Part shown: in pieces, positions 30,392 to 39,304 of the stretch | Position numbering within the stretch: the stretch's first letter is position 1 | How the letters are laid out: each line of letters begins with the position of its first letter | Assembly (NCBI RefSeq): GCF_937958065.1 | Contig: NZ_CALFXI010000052.1 | Coordinates: 1 to 64,000 of the forward strand | Length of the DNA: 64,000 nucleotides | From: an uncultured Steroidobacter sp. | Lineage (GTDB): Bacteria > Pseudomonadota > Gammaproteobacteria > Steroidobacterales > Steroidobacteraceae | Reading direction: 5' to 3' | Notes under the pieces: generated by a model | The model's input: the letters and a program-made list of their open reading frames with translations, nothing else | Told to the model about the DNA's origin: nothing | Database searches by the model: none | Made by a program: the position numbers and the translations under genes

Positions 30392-32176
30392 TCAGGCACG
30401 CGCCGAGAGCGGCGGGAGCTTGGGCGCCGGCTCCGAGCCCGTCGATTCGGCATTTGCCGCCAGCAAGCGGTCGATGGTGATCACCGCTTCCTTCGCACCC
30501 ATGACCAGACTATCCACACCCGCTTCGCGGAAGCGCTCGCTGGAACGCGGTGCTTCGTCGTCCGGAAGCTGCGGACGCATCACGATGATTCGCGTATCTG
30601 GCGACTCGCTTCGGATGCGGCGACAGTAATTGCGCAGCTCCGAGCCGCGCGTCGACGCGGCGGCGGCAATGCAAATCATCGCCGGTGCCTGCCGAATCGC
30701 GGCACGCAACGCTTCCTCCGCAGTCATTTCGGGCGGCATCGACGTGATGCGCTCGCGTCCATACGCAGTACGTAACATTTCGAGAATCAGGTCGTCCGCC
30801 GGCGCGCGCACCGTCAAGCCGACGATGGTGGCCTGCGGCATCACCCCCTCCAGAGTGGGCAGTTGCTGCACCGTCTCGGCAATGACATCCAGCACGAACT
30901 CGGCATCGTCCTCGGTGATCTCATTCTGCTCACGATGACTCAAAACCAGTGTCACCGTGGGGATGAGCACCTCGTCGATGACACCGAGCGCTCCCACTTC
31001 GTGCAGCTTACGACTGACCAGCACGCCAGCCTCGTCCTCGTCACGCGCAAGCAGCCGTTGATAGAAACGAACGTGCGGCAGCAACGCCGGCTCGTCGGCG
31101 AAAATGACGGCAAGAAAACGCAGCGAGCGCACATGCCGCCCCAGCACGGCGATACACACCGTCAGCGGCGTCGCCAGCAGCAGGCCCACCGGCCCCCACA
31201 CCCAGATCCAGAACAAGGCCGAGATCAACAACGCAAACGAGGAGACCCCGGTGCGATAACCAAACACCACCGGCTCGACGAAATACGCGGTGATCAAGTC
31301 CAGGCCCAGGAACAGCGCCAGCGCCTCCAGCGTCTCGGACCAGCCCGGGAAAGTCGCGAACGCGAGCGATGCCGGCATCAATGCCGAAAGCACGGTGCCG
31401 ACGTAGGGAACGAAACGCAGCAGCGCCGTCATGCCGCCCCACAACGCCGCATAGGGCACGCCGATCCAATACAGCCCCAATCCCACCAGCACGCCGAACG
31501 CCAGATTGATCAGCGTCTGCCACACCAGGAACTGACTGACCCGATAAGCCGCCTCGTTCATCAGCCGCGTCGTCATGGTCACGTTGCCGGCGCCGATCAA
31601 GCGTATGAAGCGGTCGCGCAGGTCCTCGCGCTGTCCGAGCAGAAACGCGACCAGCACGATCACGATGAACGCACTGGCCACCGGCTCGAAAATCGCGCCG
31701 AACGATTCACGCAATCGTTGTGTTGGCGGCAGCTTCGGCGGCACGACCCGTACCGGCTGCGCGTTGCGTTGATCCGGATCGCTGTAGAACTGATCGGTGA
31801 CTCGATCCAGCGTGCGCGTGAACTGCTGGAGGGCGGCATCATTACCCATGCGCAACTGACTGACCTTGCGACGCATGGACGTGGAGTACTGGCTGATTTC
31901 GCTCGACAGCTGAGCGAACTGGTCGTACACGACATAGCCCATCCCACCTACTGCGCTCAGGGCCAGCACCATCGTGAGCGCCACTCCGGCGAAGCGCGGC
32001 AGATGCATGCGATCGAACTGACGAACCAGCGGCGTGAGCACGAAGGCCAGCACCACGCCCAGCGCCATCGGCAACAGCACTTGCTTGCCGGTGTGCAGAA
32101 TCGCAACGACCAGCACGAGCGTGAGCAAGGTAACCCACGAACCGTTCAAGCGTGCGGGTAGCGGAGTCTGCGGCAC
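30392..32176 (-). CDS. AI-2E-family transporter with B12-binding-like C-terminal extension
   Basis: The N-terminal 360 residues form an eight-helix AI-2E/PerM exporter with the paired N-terminal helices, a large periplasmic loop and the family block PYAALWGGMTALLRFVPYVG. Typical members end near 350-370; this one has 594 residues. The extra part looks helical at about 365-440 (VIDEVLIPTVTLVL) and then alpha/beta at about 445-575. That layout recalls cobalamin-binding modules (helical cap plus Rossmann-like domain) but lacks the DxHxxG ligand loop. So the domain call is inference. Exported substrate unknown. Confidence 0.8.
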   Translation of the reverse strand: MPQTPLPARLNGSWVTLLTLVLVVAILHTGKQVLLPMALGVVLAFVLTPLVRQFDRMHLPRFAGVALTMVLALSAVGGMGYVVYDQFAQLSSEISQYSTSMRRKVSQLRMGNDAALQQFTRTLDRVTDQFYSDPDQRNAQPVRVVPPKLPPTQRLRESFGAIFEPVASAFIVIVLVAFLLGQREDLRDRFIRLIGAGNVTMTTRLMNEAAYRVSQFLVWQTLINLAFGVLVGLGLYWIGVPYAALWGGMTALLRFVPYVGTVLSALMPASLAFATFPGWSETLEALALFLGLDLITAYFVEPVVFGYRTGVSSFALLISALFWIWVWGPVGLLLATPLTVCIAVLGRHVRSLRFLAVIFADEPALLPHVRFYQRLLARDEDEAGVLVSRKLHEVGALGVIDEVLIPTVTLVLSHREQNEITEDDAEFVLDVIAETVQQLPTLEGVMPQATIVGLTVRAPADDLILEMLRTAYGRERITSMPPEMTAEEALRAAIRQAPAMICIAAAASTRGSELRNYCRRIRSESPDTRIIVMRPQLPDDEAPRSSERFREAGVDSLVMGAKEAVITIDRLLAANAESTGSEPAPKLPPLSARA

Positions 32177-32254
32177 GTGAATTCAGCCCCTGCGCCAGGG
32201 ACGCTTATTGGGAGAACGACGTGGTAGAAACTCCGCGCTGGACGCGCCGGTTCC

Positions 32255-34933
32255 TCACTTCTCTTCGGCGGGGGACCTGGCGGAACGCGAGCCGCGAGCG
32301 CTGGACGATCGCAACGTGCGTAACCGGGTCGTGTTCGATTCGGTTTCCTGGGCCAGCGCGGGCGCGCCGATCATCAGCTGCTCCAGGTGGGCGCGGGCCT
32401 GATCGATGAATACGGGCACCGTCGCTGCATTGATGGGTCGCGATACCAGGTAGCCCTGGATCTGCACGCCGCGATCGTTCAACAGCACGCCCAGCTGCGC
32501 CGGCCGCTCGACCCCTTCGGCAGTCACCTGCAGGCCGAGGCTGTGGCACAGACCGATGATGGAACGAACGATGGCCGGCGAGCGCCCGCCGATGTCGATC
32601 GTGGTCACCAGGCTGCGGTCGATCTTCACCCGCGTCAGCGGCAAACGCTCCAGCGACGTGAGCGAGGAATATCCGGTGCCGAAATCATCCAGCGCGATGC
32701 TGATGCCCAGCTCCCGCAGACGCCGCAAGGTTGCAATGGTGTTCGCGCCCGTTTGCAACACATTCTCGGTCAGCTCGATCTCCAGACACTGCGCCGGCAA
32801 CTGGTACTGCTTCAGCAAGGACTGCAGACGGGTGACGAAGCTCGCGCTCATCAGCTGTTGCGAAGAAATATTCACCGCGACGCGCGCTTTCGGCCACGGC
32901 CCGTTATGCCAGACAGCGGCCGTCTGAATGGCGGTGCGCAGCGCCCAATCGCTGATATCGGCGATCAGGCCGGTCTGCTCGGCGACGGCAAAGAAGTCCG
33001 CTGGCGATACCACGTTGCCGTCCGGCTGGCGCCAGCGCAGCAGTGCCTCGACCGTGTGCGTCTCCAGCGTCTCGAAACACACTTCGGGCTGGTACAGCAG
33101 CTCGAATTCGCCCTGCTCCACGGCCCGTCGCAACGACTGTTCGACTTTGAAGCGCGAGGCGGCCGCCTCGAGCAGCTGGGGCGCATACAGGCTCCAGCAA
33201 TTGCGACCCGACTCCTTGGCGCGGAACAACGCCGAATCGGCCGCTCGTAACAAGGCATGAGAGTCGGACGCGTGATCCGGAAAGATACACGCGCCGACGC
33301 TGACGCTGATCCTTAGCTCGCGGCCTTGCACGCTCAGCGAGCGCTGGAATTCCTCCAGCACCGAGCGACTCAGCCTCTCGACATCCCCCAGCTGATTTAC
33401 TTCTTCACAAACAACCGTGAACTCATCGCCGCCCAGGCGGGCGCTGAACGAGCGCGAGAACAGGCTGTTCATGCGCAAGCGCTCGCTCACTGCCTGCAGC
33501 ACGCGGTCGCCGAATGCGTGCCCCATGCTGTCGTTGATGGTCTTGAAATTGTCCAGATCGATGAACAGCAGCGCCAGTCGACCGCTGCGCAAGCGGGTCC
33601 GATCGATGGCTTCATCCAGATGCGCCAGCAAATGCCGGCGGTTCGGCAGATCGGTCAGCGGATCGTGATGCGCCAGATGATTCAGCTCGCGCGTGCGCTC
33701 GTCGACCCTCGCTTCGAGCTCCAGCTGGTGCACCCGAACTGCGTCCTGTGCCTGCTGGAGCTGCTCGGCCATTTCGTTGAACGCTTCGGCCAGCGTGTCG
33801 AGCTCGCGCACGCCACCACGGACCACGCGAGTTCTGACCGCGCCGCCCGCCAAGCGACGCGTCGCTTCAGTCAAGCGACGCACCGGCGCAGTGACGCCGG
33901 TGACAGTGGCGATTGCGATGCCGATCAGCAGCAGCATCGCCAGGCCACTCGCCCAACCGAGCTGCCTGTCGGCGCGATCCGAAGCCTGCACCGCCAATCG
34001 ATCGGCGTCCGCCAGCGCGCGACGCGCCGGCCCGACCAGCTTCGTGACGACCATGCCGGAAATTTCAGCGGCGTGATCGCGAAACATCACCGACTGCTCG
34101 TTGAACGTCTCGATGCTTTCGAATGCGGCGCGCCGTCCGGCCACCACGCTGTTGAAATTCGCCTTCACCTGGCCGAGCCACACCTCGCCGTGCAGTTTCG
34201 CCAGCTCGGCCGAATGCTGTTGCAGCCGGGTGCGAAACGCGTTCTCGCTCGCGATGATGAGTTGCGCCGAACGCGGCGAAGAGACGCTCGCCGCGGCACT
34301 GACTTGCTCACGAATGCTCGACAGCGCACGCGACAGATCCATCAGCTTTTCGCTCGCGAACACCGCACCGGCAAAACGGACCGCCTTGGCCTGCGGCGCG
34401 TTGAGGCTCGTCTCCAATGTATCGAAGCGCGACCAGTAGTCCCGCATCCGCGAGCGACGCGTCACACTGCTGCGCAGAAGCTCGTCGCCTGCCTTGAGAA
34501 AGCTGTTGAGCTGCGCCTCGAACGCAGGCGCGGGACGCTCCATCTCGGCAGAACGCGAGGCCGCTTCCCGATATTCCTCGGCAGCTTCGGTCATGCGCTG
34601 GGCAGCGGCTTTGACCGGTTGTTGTGCGATAGCGCTGTTTTCGCTTTGGTCGATGACCGCGCGCTCATACATTGACACCGCAGCGGCCAGCGATTCAGTC
34701 GCGCGCACCAGCGGCTCATGCTGCACCAGCAGCTCGCGAACCTTCTCCCGCGCCTCGCGGGCGCTCTGCTGTGTGGAGATATTGGCGACGATGACCGTGA
34801 GACCGACCGCCGCGAAGCCGATCGCGACACGCAACGCCATACCCGGCCGCCAGCGGCGCGGGCCTTCAGTGACCGGGCGCGACGTTGCTTCGACAGAGTC
34901 GATTCCGTCGGTTCGGCTTTCCGGATGTTCCAT
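32255..34933 (-). CDS. Membrane-anchored GGDEF-EAL cyclic-di-GMP protein
   Basis: An 892-residue signalling protein. An N-terminal membrane helix (about 28-50), a helical periplasmic four-helix-type sensor (50-310), a second helix (about 318-340) and a HAMP domain (340-395) precede GGDEF and EAL domains. GGDEF at 501-505 is intact, so a cyclase is possible. EAL at 629-631, ELTENVL and DDFGTGYSSL are also intact, so it should hydrolyse c-di-GMP. Net activity cannot be told. The gene stands alone. Confidence 0.93.
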   Translation of the reverse strand: MEHPESRTDGIDSVEATSRPVTEGPRRWRPGMALRVAIGFAAVGLTVIVANISTQQSAREAREKVRELLVQHEPLVRATESLAAAVSMYERAVIDQSENSAIAQQPVKAAAQRMTEAAEEYREAASRSAEMERPAPAFEAQLNSFLKAGDELLRSSVTRRSRMRDYWSRFDTLETSLNAPQAKAVRFAGAVFASEKLMDLSRALSSIREQVSAAASVSSPRSAQLIIASENAFRTRLQQHSAELAKLHGEVWLGQVKANFNSVVAGRRAAFESIETFNEQSVMFRDHAAEISGMVVTKLVGPARRALADADRLAVQASDRADRQLGWASGLAMLLLIGIAIATVTGVTAPVRRLTEATRRLAGGAVRTRVVRGGVRELDTLAEAFNEMAEQLQQAQDAVRVHQLELEARVDERTRELNHLAHHDPLTDLPNRRHLLAHLDEAIDRTRLRSGRLALLFIDLDNFKTINDSMGHAFGDRVLQAVSERLRMNSLFSRSFSARLGGDEFTVVCEEVNQLGDVERLSRSVLEEFQRSLSVQGRELRISVSVGACIFPDHASDSHALLRAADSALFRAKESGRNCWSLYAPQLLEAAASRFKVEQSLRRAVEQGEFELLYQPEVCFETLETHTVEALLRWRQPDGNVVSPADFFAVAEQTGLIADISDWALRTAIQTAAVWHNGPWPKARVAVNISSQQLMSASFVTRLQSLLKQYQLPAQCLEIELTENVLQTGANTIATLRRLRELGISIALDDFGTGYSSLTSLERLPLTRVKIDRSLVTTIDIGGRSPAIVRSIIGLCHSLGLQVTAEGVERPAQLGVLLNDRGVQIQGYLVSRPINAATVPVFIDQARAHLEQLMIGAPALAQETESNTTRLRTLRSSSARGSRSARSPAEEK

Positions 34934-35137
34934 CCAGTGTCACTGCGGTGAGAGGAGAGCCGGCAATGTGCCACCGGCTCCGCCCCGGGTCTCTAAGAAC
35001 TCGATTGGATTGAGCAGCAAGTCTCGCTTTCTCGCGCGTCTGAACTCGGTCTGGCGCTGGGATTTAACTTATGAGCTGTGCCGTGGAACGATATCGCGTC
35101 GCAAAGCTTTCACCAGAGGCTCACTCGAGGAATCGTC
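34934..35137. other. Divergent gap between the GGDEF-EAL and GST genes
   Basis: About 200 bases with a 7-bp inverted repeat, GAGCCGG (34957-34963) and CCGGCTC (34974-34980), near the GGDEF-EAL start. No clear promoter hexamers or RNA gene were seen. Confidence 0.4.
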
Positions 35138-35866
35138 ATGGTGTATGAGCTGTATTACTGGCCCGGCATTCAAGGGCGCGGCGAGTTCGTCCGGCTGGCG
35201 CTCGAAGAAGGCGGCGCCAGATACATCGATATCGCACTGAAGCCCGAGAACCGTGGCGGCGGTGTGCCCGCCCTGAACAAATTCCTCGAAGGAACCCGCG
35301 TGCCGCGCCCGCCGTTCGCGCCGCCTTTTCTCAAGGTCGGCAAGCAGCTCATCGGGCAGACTTCGAACATCCTGCTGTATCTCGGCGGGCCGCTGCGGCT
35401 CGCGCCGCGGGATGAAGCGGGCAGGCTTTGGGTGCATCAGTTGCAGCTGACGGTCGCCGACCTGGTCGTGGAGGCGCACGACACGCATCATCCGATCGCG
35501 GTCGGTTTGTATTACCAGGATCAGAAAGCGGCCGCCAAACGCCGGGCCGAGGACTTTCGGACCCACCGCATGCCGAAGTTCTTCGACTATTTCGAGAAGG
35601 TGCTGACGCGCAATCGAACCGCCGGTCCGTGGCTGGCAGGCGGCCGTGTCACTTACGCGGATCTGTCGCTCGCCCAAGTAGTCGCGGGGATTCGCTACGC
35701 GTTCCCTGTAGCGTCCGCGAGAGTGCTTCGCAAACATCCTCGGCTGCTGAAGCTTCACGACGCCGTATTCGAGCGCCCGCGCATCAAGAGTTACGTCGAG
35801 TCAGGCCGACGCCTGGCATTCAACGACGACGACTTGTTCCGTCACTACCCGGAACTGGACGGCTGA
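35138..35866 (+). CDS. Glutathione S-transferase family protein
   Basis: A 242-residue protein with the thioredoxin-like N-terminal domain (YELYYWPGIQGRGEFVRLAL, where the early Tyr would bind glutathione) and an all-helical C-terminal domain. The segment QTSNILLYLG corresponds to the glutathione-binding Ser motif. The ATG at 35138, preceded by GAGG, is preferred over one at 35078. It ends 3 bases from the stop of the convergent deacetylase gene. Substrate unknown. Confidence 0.85.
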   Translation: MVYELYYWPGIQGRGEFVRLALEEGGARYIDIALKPENRGGGVPALNKFLEGTRVPRPPFAPPFLKVGKQLIGQTSNILLYLGGPLRLAPRDEAGRLWVHQLQLTVADLVVEAHDTHHPIAVGLYYQDQKAAAKRRAEDFRTHRMPKFFDYFEKVLTRNRTAGPWLAGGRVTYADLSLAQVVAGIRYAFPVASARVLRKHPRLLKLHDAVFERPRIKSYVESGRRLAFNDDDLFRHYPELDG

Positions 35867-35869
35867 ACG

Positions 35870-36445
35870 CTACGCCGGCAACAACGCCGGGCGCAGGCCG
35901 CGGTCGGACAGCTTGCGCAGGAACAGCGGCAGGATCTGTAACAGCTGATCGGGCCGATTGTGCTTGTTCTGCCCGTCGTGCATCAGCACGATGTCGCCGC
36001 CCTTCACGGCTTCCAGCCGCCTCTCGATGCCATCGGCCGAGCCGAGCGGCCCCCAGTCGACCGCGCTGACGTTCCAGAGCACGACCTGCTCGCCACAACG
36101 ATGCGCCTCATCGGTCATGCAAGCGCGCTCGCGTCCATGAGGCGGCCGATAAAACCTGGGCTCCGCACCAAGCACTTCGCTCAGCGCATTCGCACCATCG
36201 CGCACCTGCGCACGCGCGGTCCGCTGCGACATGAACCATGGATGCCGATGACTGAACGTGTGATTGCCAATCGCGTGGCCCGCATCGCGAACTCGTCGCA
36301 TGAGCTCCGGCGAGCGCTGCGCCTGCTGCCCGATCGCGAAGAACGTCGCCTTGACGCCCGCCTGCTCGAGCGCATCCAGCACGCGCGGCGTCCAGTCGGG
36401 ATCCGGCCCGTCGTCGAATGTGAGATAGACGCGGTTGGCGCACAT
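35870..36445 (-). CDS. Polysaccharide deacetylase (NodB homology) family protein
   Basis: A 191-residue carbohydrate esterase-4 enzyme that removes acetyl groups from sugar chains. All motifs are present: TFDDGP (motif 1), HTFSH (metal-binding, motif 2), RPPHG (motif 3), DWG (motif 4) and IVLMHDG (motif 5). There is no signal peptide, so the substrate may be cytoplasmic, for example a lipid-linked sugar. The ATG at 36445 lies 2 bases past the stop of the YkoP-like gene, so translation is coupled. Confidence 0.9.
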   Translation of the reverse strand: MCANRVYLTFDDGPDPDWTPRVLDALEQAGVKATFFAIGQQAQRSPELMRRVRDAGHAIGNHTFSHRHPWFMSQRTARAQVRDGANALSEVLGAEPRFYRPPHGRERACMTDEAHRCGEQVVLWNVSAVDWGPLGSADGIERRLEAVKGGDIVLMHDGQNKHNRPDQLLQILPLFLRKLSDRGLRPALLPA

Positions 36446-36447
36446 CG

Positions 36448-37002
36448 CTAGCCGACCTTCAACTTGTCCAGATTGCGCGCCAGTGCCGCGCGCGTCAGCC
36501 AGTATAGGCGCGGCTCTGCTTGCTCGCGATTGCGAATCTGCGACGCCGGCGCGAACACCCACATCAGCACCTTGAAATGCGCCGCGAGCAAGCGCGTCCT
36601 CCAGGTCTTCGGCATGGGCGTGCTGACGAACCCGACCACCTCGCCGTGCGCCGGAATCCAGGTCGTACCCTGAAACACTCGCACATCGGCGAACGCGGGA
36701 TCGTTATGCGCGGCTTCCGCGAGCTTGCGCAGCGATTCGCGCATCAGCTTGGCGAACCGGAATCCGACCCGATGCATCGATCCCTCGCCGAGCGCGGCAA
36801 TGCTCGCATTGTTGAAGTGCAAGCGACCGATCACGTCGTTGTCACGCAGCAGCGTGCCGTCCTCGAACTTCAACTCGGGCCCGCGATAGTACGCCCGGCC
36901 GACGAACAGCACCGGCCCGAGGGTTTTCAGTTTGTAGCGGCGGTAGTACCAAGCGTCGACCAGACCAAGCACGCCCTGTGCGACTCGATGCAATACTTTC
37001 AT
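36448..37002 (-). CDS. YkoP-like protein of unknown function
   Basis: A 184-residue protein with no signal peptide and no clear membrane helix. The text DGTLLRDNDVIGRLHFNNA and the later VFQGTTWIPAHGEVVGFV resemble the YkoP domain found beside sugar-modifying genes in Bacillus. Its start overlaps the glycosyltransferase stop by 4 bases and its stop abuts the deacetylase start. A shared pathway with those two is therefore likely. The fold assignment is tentative. Confidence 0.75.
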   Translation of the reverse strand: MKVLHRVAQGVLGLVDAWYYRRYKLKTLGPVLFVGRAYYRGPELKFEDGTLLRDNDVIGRLHFNNASIAALGEGSMHRVGFRFAKLMRESLRKLAEAAHNDPAFADVRVFQGTTWIPAHGEVVGFVSTPMPKTWRTRLLAAHFKVLMWVFAPASQIRNREQAEPRLYWLTRAALARNLDKLKVG

Positions 37003-38411
37003 CGTGATTGTTGTACCACTGCGCGATTGATGGAAGCCAGATCGAGCGCCAGACGCGCCACTTTCGCCGCACCGTCGCGCTGGCCGAGCAACCAGGCGCG
37101 GCGCTGCATATTCTGCAATGCATCCCGATCGCGCAGCAGGGCATCGACCCGCTCCAGCAGATCACCATCCGCAACCAGGCCACCGACTTCGTGGCGCGTC
37201 AGGAAATCGACGTTGAAGCCTTCCTGCCCCCCGAGCGAACGCGTTGCCAGCAGCGGCCGGCCACACGCCAGCGCCTCGGCCACAGTAATTCCGCCGGGCT
37301 TGCCGACCACCACATCGGACGCGCGCAGATAAATGTCCATGCGATCGGTCCAGTCACAGACTTTCAAACGTTCTGGATGCTGGGCTGCCAGCCGATCCAG
37401 CGCCGCCCGCGCTTTATTGTTCGTGCCCGGCATGACGATGACGTGGGTCGAGGCTGGACGCCGCAACAGCGACATCGCAGCCGTGTCCACACTCAAGCCC
37501 AACCCGCCGCCCAGGACCAGCACGACTTGAGCGTCCTCGGGCAGACCCAGCGCGCGCCGCGCTTCGGTTTGTGACAGCGGGAATGCGAAATCCGGCATCA
37601 ACGGCACACCCGTGACCACTGCCCGGGAGCTCGTCGACGAGCCGTCCCCTTCCAGAATGGCAGGATGCGCCACACAGTAACGATCGACCCCGCGCTGTTT
37701 CCAGAAATCGTGCACGCCGAAATCCGTCAGTACTCCGATCATGGACGCCTGCACCTTGCCGCGCTCCTTCAAATAGGACGTCATCGCTGCCGGAATCATT
37801 TGCGTGCTGATGATCACATCGGGCGCGAACTTGCGGATCGCCGGCTCGAGACGCCGGATCAGCCGCAGATAGGTAAATTTCCATAGCGCGAGGCGCGCGC
37901 GCACACCGTTCCCTGCCAGACTGTCACCGTCATAAGGCATCGACGCGCACAGCAGGGAATACAGGAGTTTGTCCGACGCGTAGCGCCCCCCGCGCGGGAT
38001 GCTCTGCCCCTCCTTCGAGGCCACCGAAGCGATCAGCTCGAGCACTTCGAGCACTGCACGCGGTGGACCGGAACGGCTCTCCAGCACCTGGCGCCACGTC
38101 CCGGCTTCCAGGTGATATAGCCGTTCGTACAAATCGGAATGGTTCTGAACGAGGTCGAGATAGGTGGCATGAATGGCGCGCGCCGCGCCCGCGTTCATCA
38201 ACGACCAGAAATCGACTGTGGCGACCTCGGCCTGATCCTGCAGTGCCGCCGCGACCGCCTGCGCCGCACGCACGTGCCCGAGGCCCAGACCGGAGGTGAG
38301 CAGCAGCACTCGAAGCGGCGGCCCCTCGTGCGATATCGGCTCATCGTTGTCAGAAAATACGAATGCTTCGCGAGCGGGCTGCAATCCTGAAGTGGGAAGG
38401 TCGACGCGCAT
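36999..38411 (-). CDS. MGDG-synthase-like glycosyltransferase
   Basis: A GT28/GT4-like glycosyltransferase of the monogalactosyldiacylglycerol synthase family, which adds hexoses to diacylglycerol. The 470-residue protein has the N-terminal LLTSGLGLGHVRAAQAV loop (about 45-61) and the C-terminal nucleotide-sugar site with VVGKPGGITVAEALACGRP. It heads a three-gene operon with the YkoP-like protein and deacetylase, suggesting synthesis and trimming of a glycolipid or lipid-linked sugar. The ATG at 38411 is chosen; 38447 is also open. Confidence 0.85.
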   Translation of the reverse strand: MRVDLPTSGLQPAREAFVFSDNDEPISHEGPPLRVLLLTSGLGLGHVRAAQAVAAALQDQAEVATVDFWSLMNAGAARAIHATYLDLVQNHSDLYERLYHLEAGTWRQVLESRSGPPRAVLEVLELIASVASKEGQSIPRGGRYASDKLLYSLLCASMPYDGDSLAGNGVRARLALWKFTYLRLIRRLEPAIRKFAPDVIISTQMIPAAMTSYLKERGKVQASMIGVLTDFGVHDFWKQRGVDRYCVAHPAILEGDGSSTSSRAVVTGVPLMPDFAFPLSQTEARRALGLPEDAQVVLVLGGGLGLSVDTAAMSLLRRPASTHVIVMPGTNNKARAALDRLAAQHPERLKVCDWTDRMDIYLRASDVVVGKPGGITVAEALACGRPLLATRSLGGQEGFNVDFLTRHEVGGLVADGDLLERVDALLRDRDALQNMQRRAWLLGQRDGAAKVARLALDLASINRAVVQQSR

Positions 38412-38537
38412 GCCGTGTTCCGATGTCCGGCGCCGCCGGGCGTGCAATGAACATTACTCCGTTGAATGCCCCATGATCGCGTTCGGTTCCGGTCCGGGAA
38501 CCAGGACATTGTTCATTTTCAATCACTTCACTCGTGA

Positions 38538-39131
38538 TCAGTGTTTCGCCGCCGGCCGTTCAGCCAGCGGCGGCATCACCCACACATAGATACCGTCGGC
38601 CCCCAGATTGATCGAACGATCCGGCGGCCAGTCCTTACCCATGTCGAAATCGTGCGAGACCACGCGCGCGCCCGCAGGCAGCTCCGCGAACAGTTTGGGT
38701 TTGAGCCGACGGTTGAGCTCGGGCAGCAGATACAACATCACGACCGTCGCTTCGCGCAGGTCGGTCTCGAACATATCGCCGACTCGGAACGTCACCAGCT
38801 GCTCGACGCCCGCGGCTTTGGCATTCGCACGTGCTTCTTTGATCCGGGCAGGATCGAGATCGACCCCCACGCCGCGCGTGCCGTACTGCTTGGCGGCAGC
38901 GATGACCATTCGACCGTCGCCACAACCGAGGTCGTAGACCACGTCGATCGGGCGGATTTTGGCCTCGTAAAGCATCCGGTCGACGACTTCATGCGGCGTG
39001 GCGACGTACCAGACGTCGAGCTTGCGCTTGGGTTTGGTCGGCTCGACCTCGGAGCCAACGGCAAGCTGGCACAGCACCAGCAGTATTAACCCCAATGGCG
39101 CGAGTGCACGGTGCGGCACCTGGTTCGGCAT
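38538..39131 (-). CDS. Exported class I SAM-dependent methyltransferase-like protein
   Basis: A 197-residue protein that starts with a hydrophobic signal (ALAPLGLILLVLCQLAVGS), unusual for a methyltransferase. The methyltransferase fold follows: VYDLGCGDGRMVIAAA is the SAM-binding loop and GVDLDPARI ends the second strand. The ATG at 39131 has GGAGG 10 bases upstream and directly precedes the signal, so it is preferred over 39215. SAM is not expected in the periplasm, so the hydrophobic stretch may instead be a membrane anchor with the domain inside the cell. Confidence 0.8.
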   Translation of the reverse strand: MPNQVPHRALAPLGLILLVLCQLAVGSEVEPTKPKRKLDVWYVATPHEVVDRMLYEAKIRPIDVVYDLGCGDGRMVIAAAKQYGTRGVGVDLDPARIKEARANAKAAGVEQLVTFRVGDMFETDLREATVVMLYLLPELNRRLKPKLFAELPAGARVVSHDFDMGKDWPPDRSINLGADGIYVWVMPPLAERPAAKH

Positions 39132-39233
39132 GCGCAAGCAACCTCCGCTGACGTTGATCATCGAACGATCAATCCAACGCCCGACCCATCTTCCGCCGCA
39201 GATGCACGAAGTCAAGCCTCGGTTATCAAGAAG

Positions 39234-39256
39234 TTATCCACCGCTTCTGTGGATAT
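39234..39256. promoter_or_regulatory. Inverted pair of near-consensus DnaA boxes
   Basis: TTATCCACC (39234-39242) and TGTGGATAT (39248-39256, the reverse of ATATCCACA) each differ from the DnaA consensus by one base and face each other across 5 bases. They lie about 50-70 bases before the tRNA gene and about 100 bases from the divergent methyltransferase start. A hairpin role is also possible. Confidence 0.4.
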
Positions 39257-39280
39257 CTGTGCGGCCTCGCGACTGGCTGC

Positions 39281-39286
39281 TAGAAT
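39281..39286 (+). promoter_or_regulatory. Possible -10 element of the tRNA-Ile gene
   Basis: TAGAAT lies 18 bases before the mature tRNA 5' end, a typical place for a tRNA promoter. The -35 region 17 bases upstream is poor. Confidence 0.35.
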
Positions 39287-39304
39287 TGCATGGTTCGACG
39301 ATAT

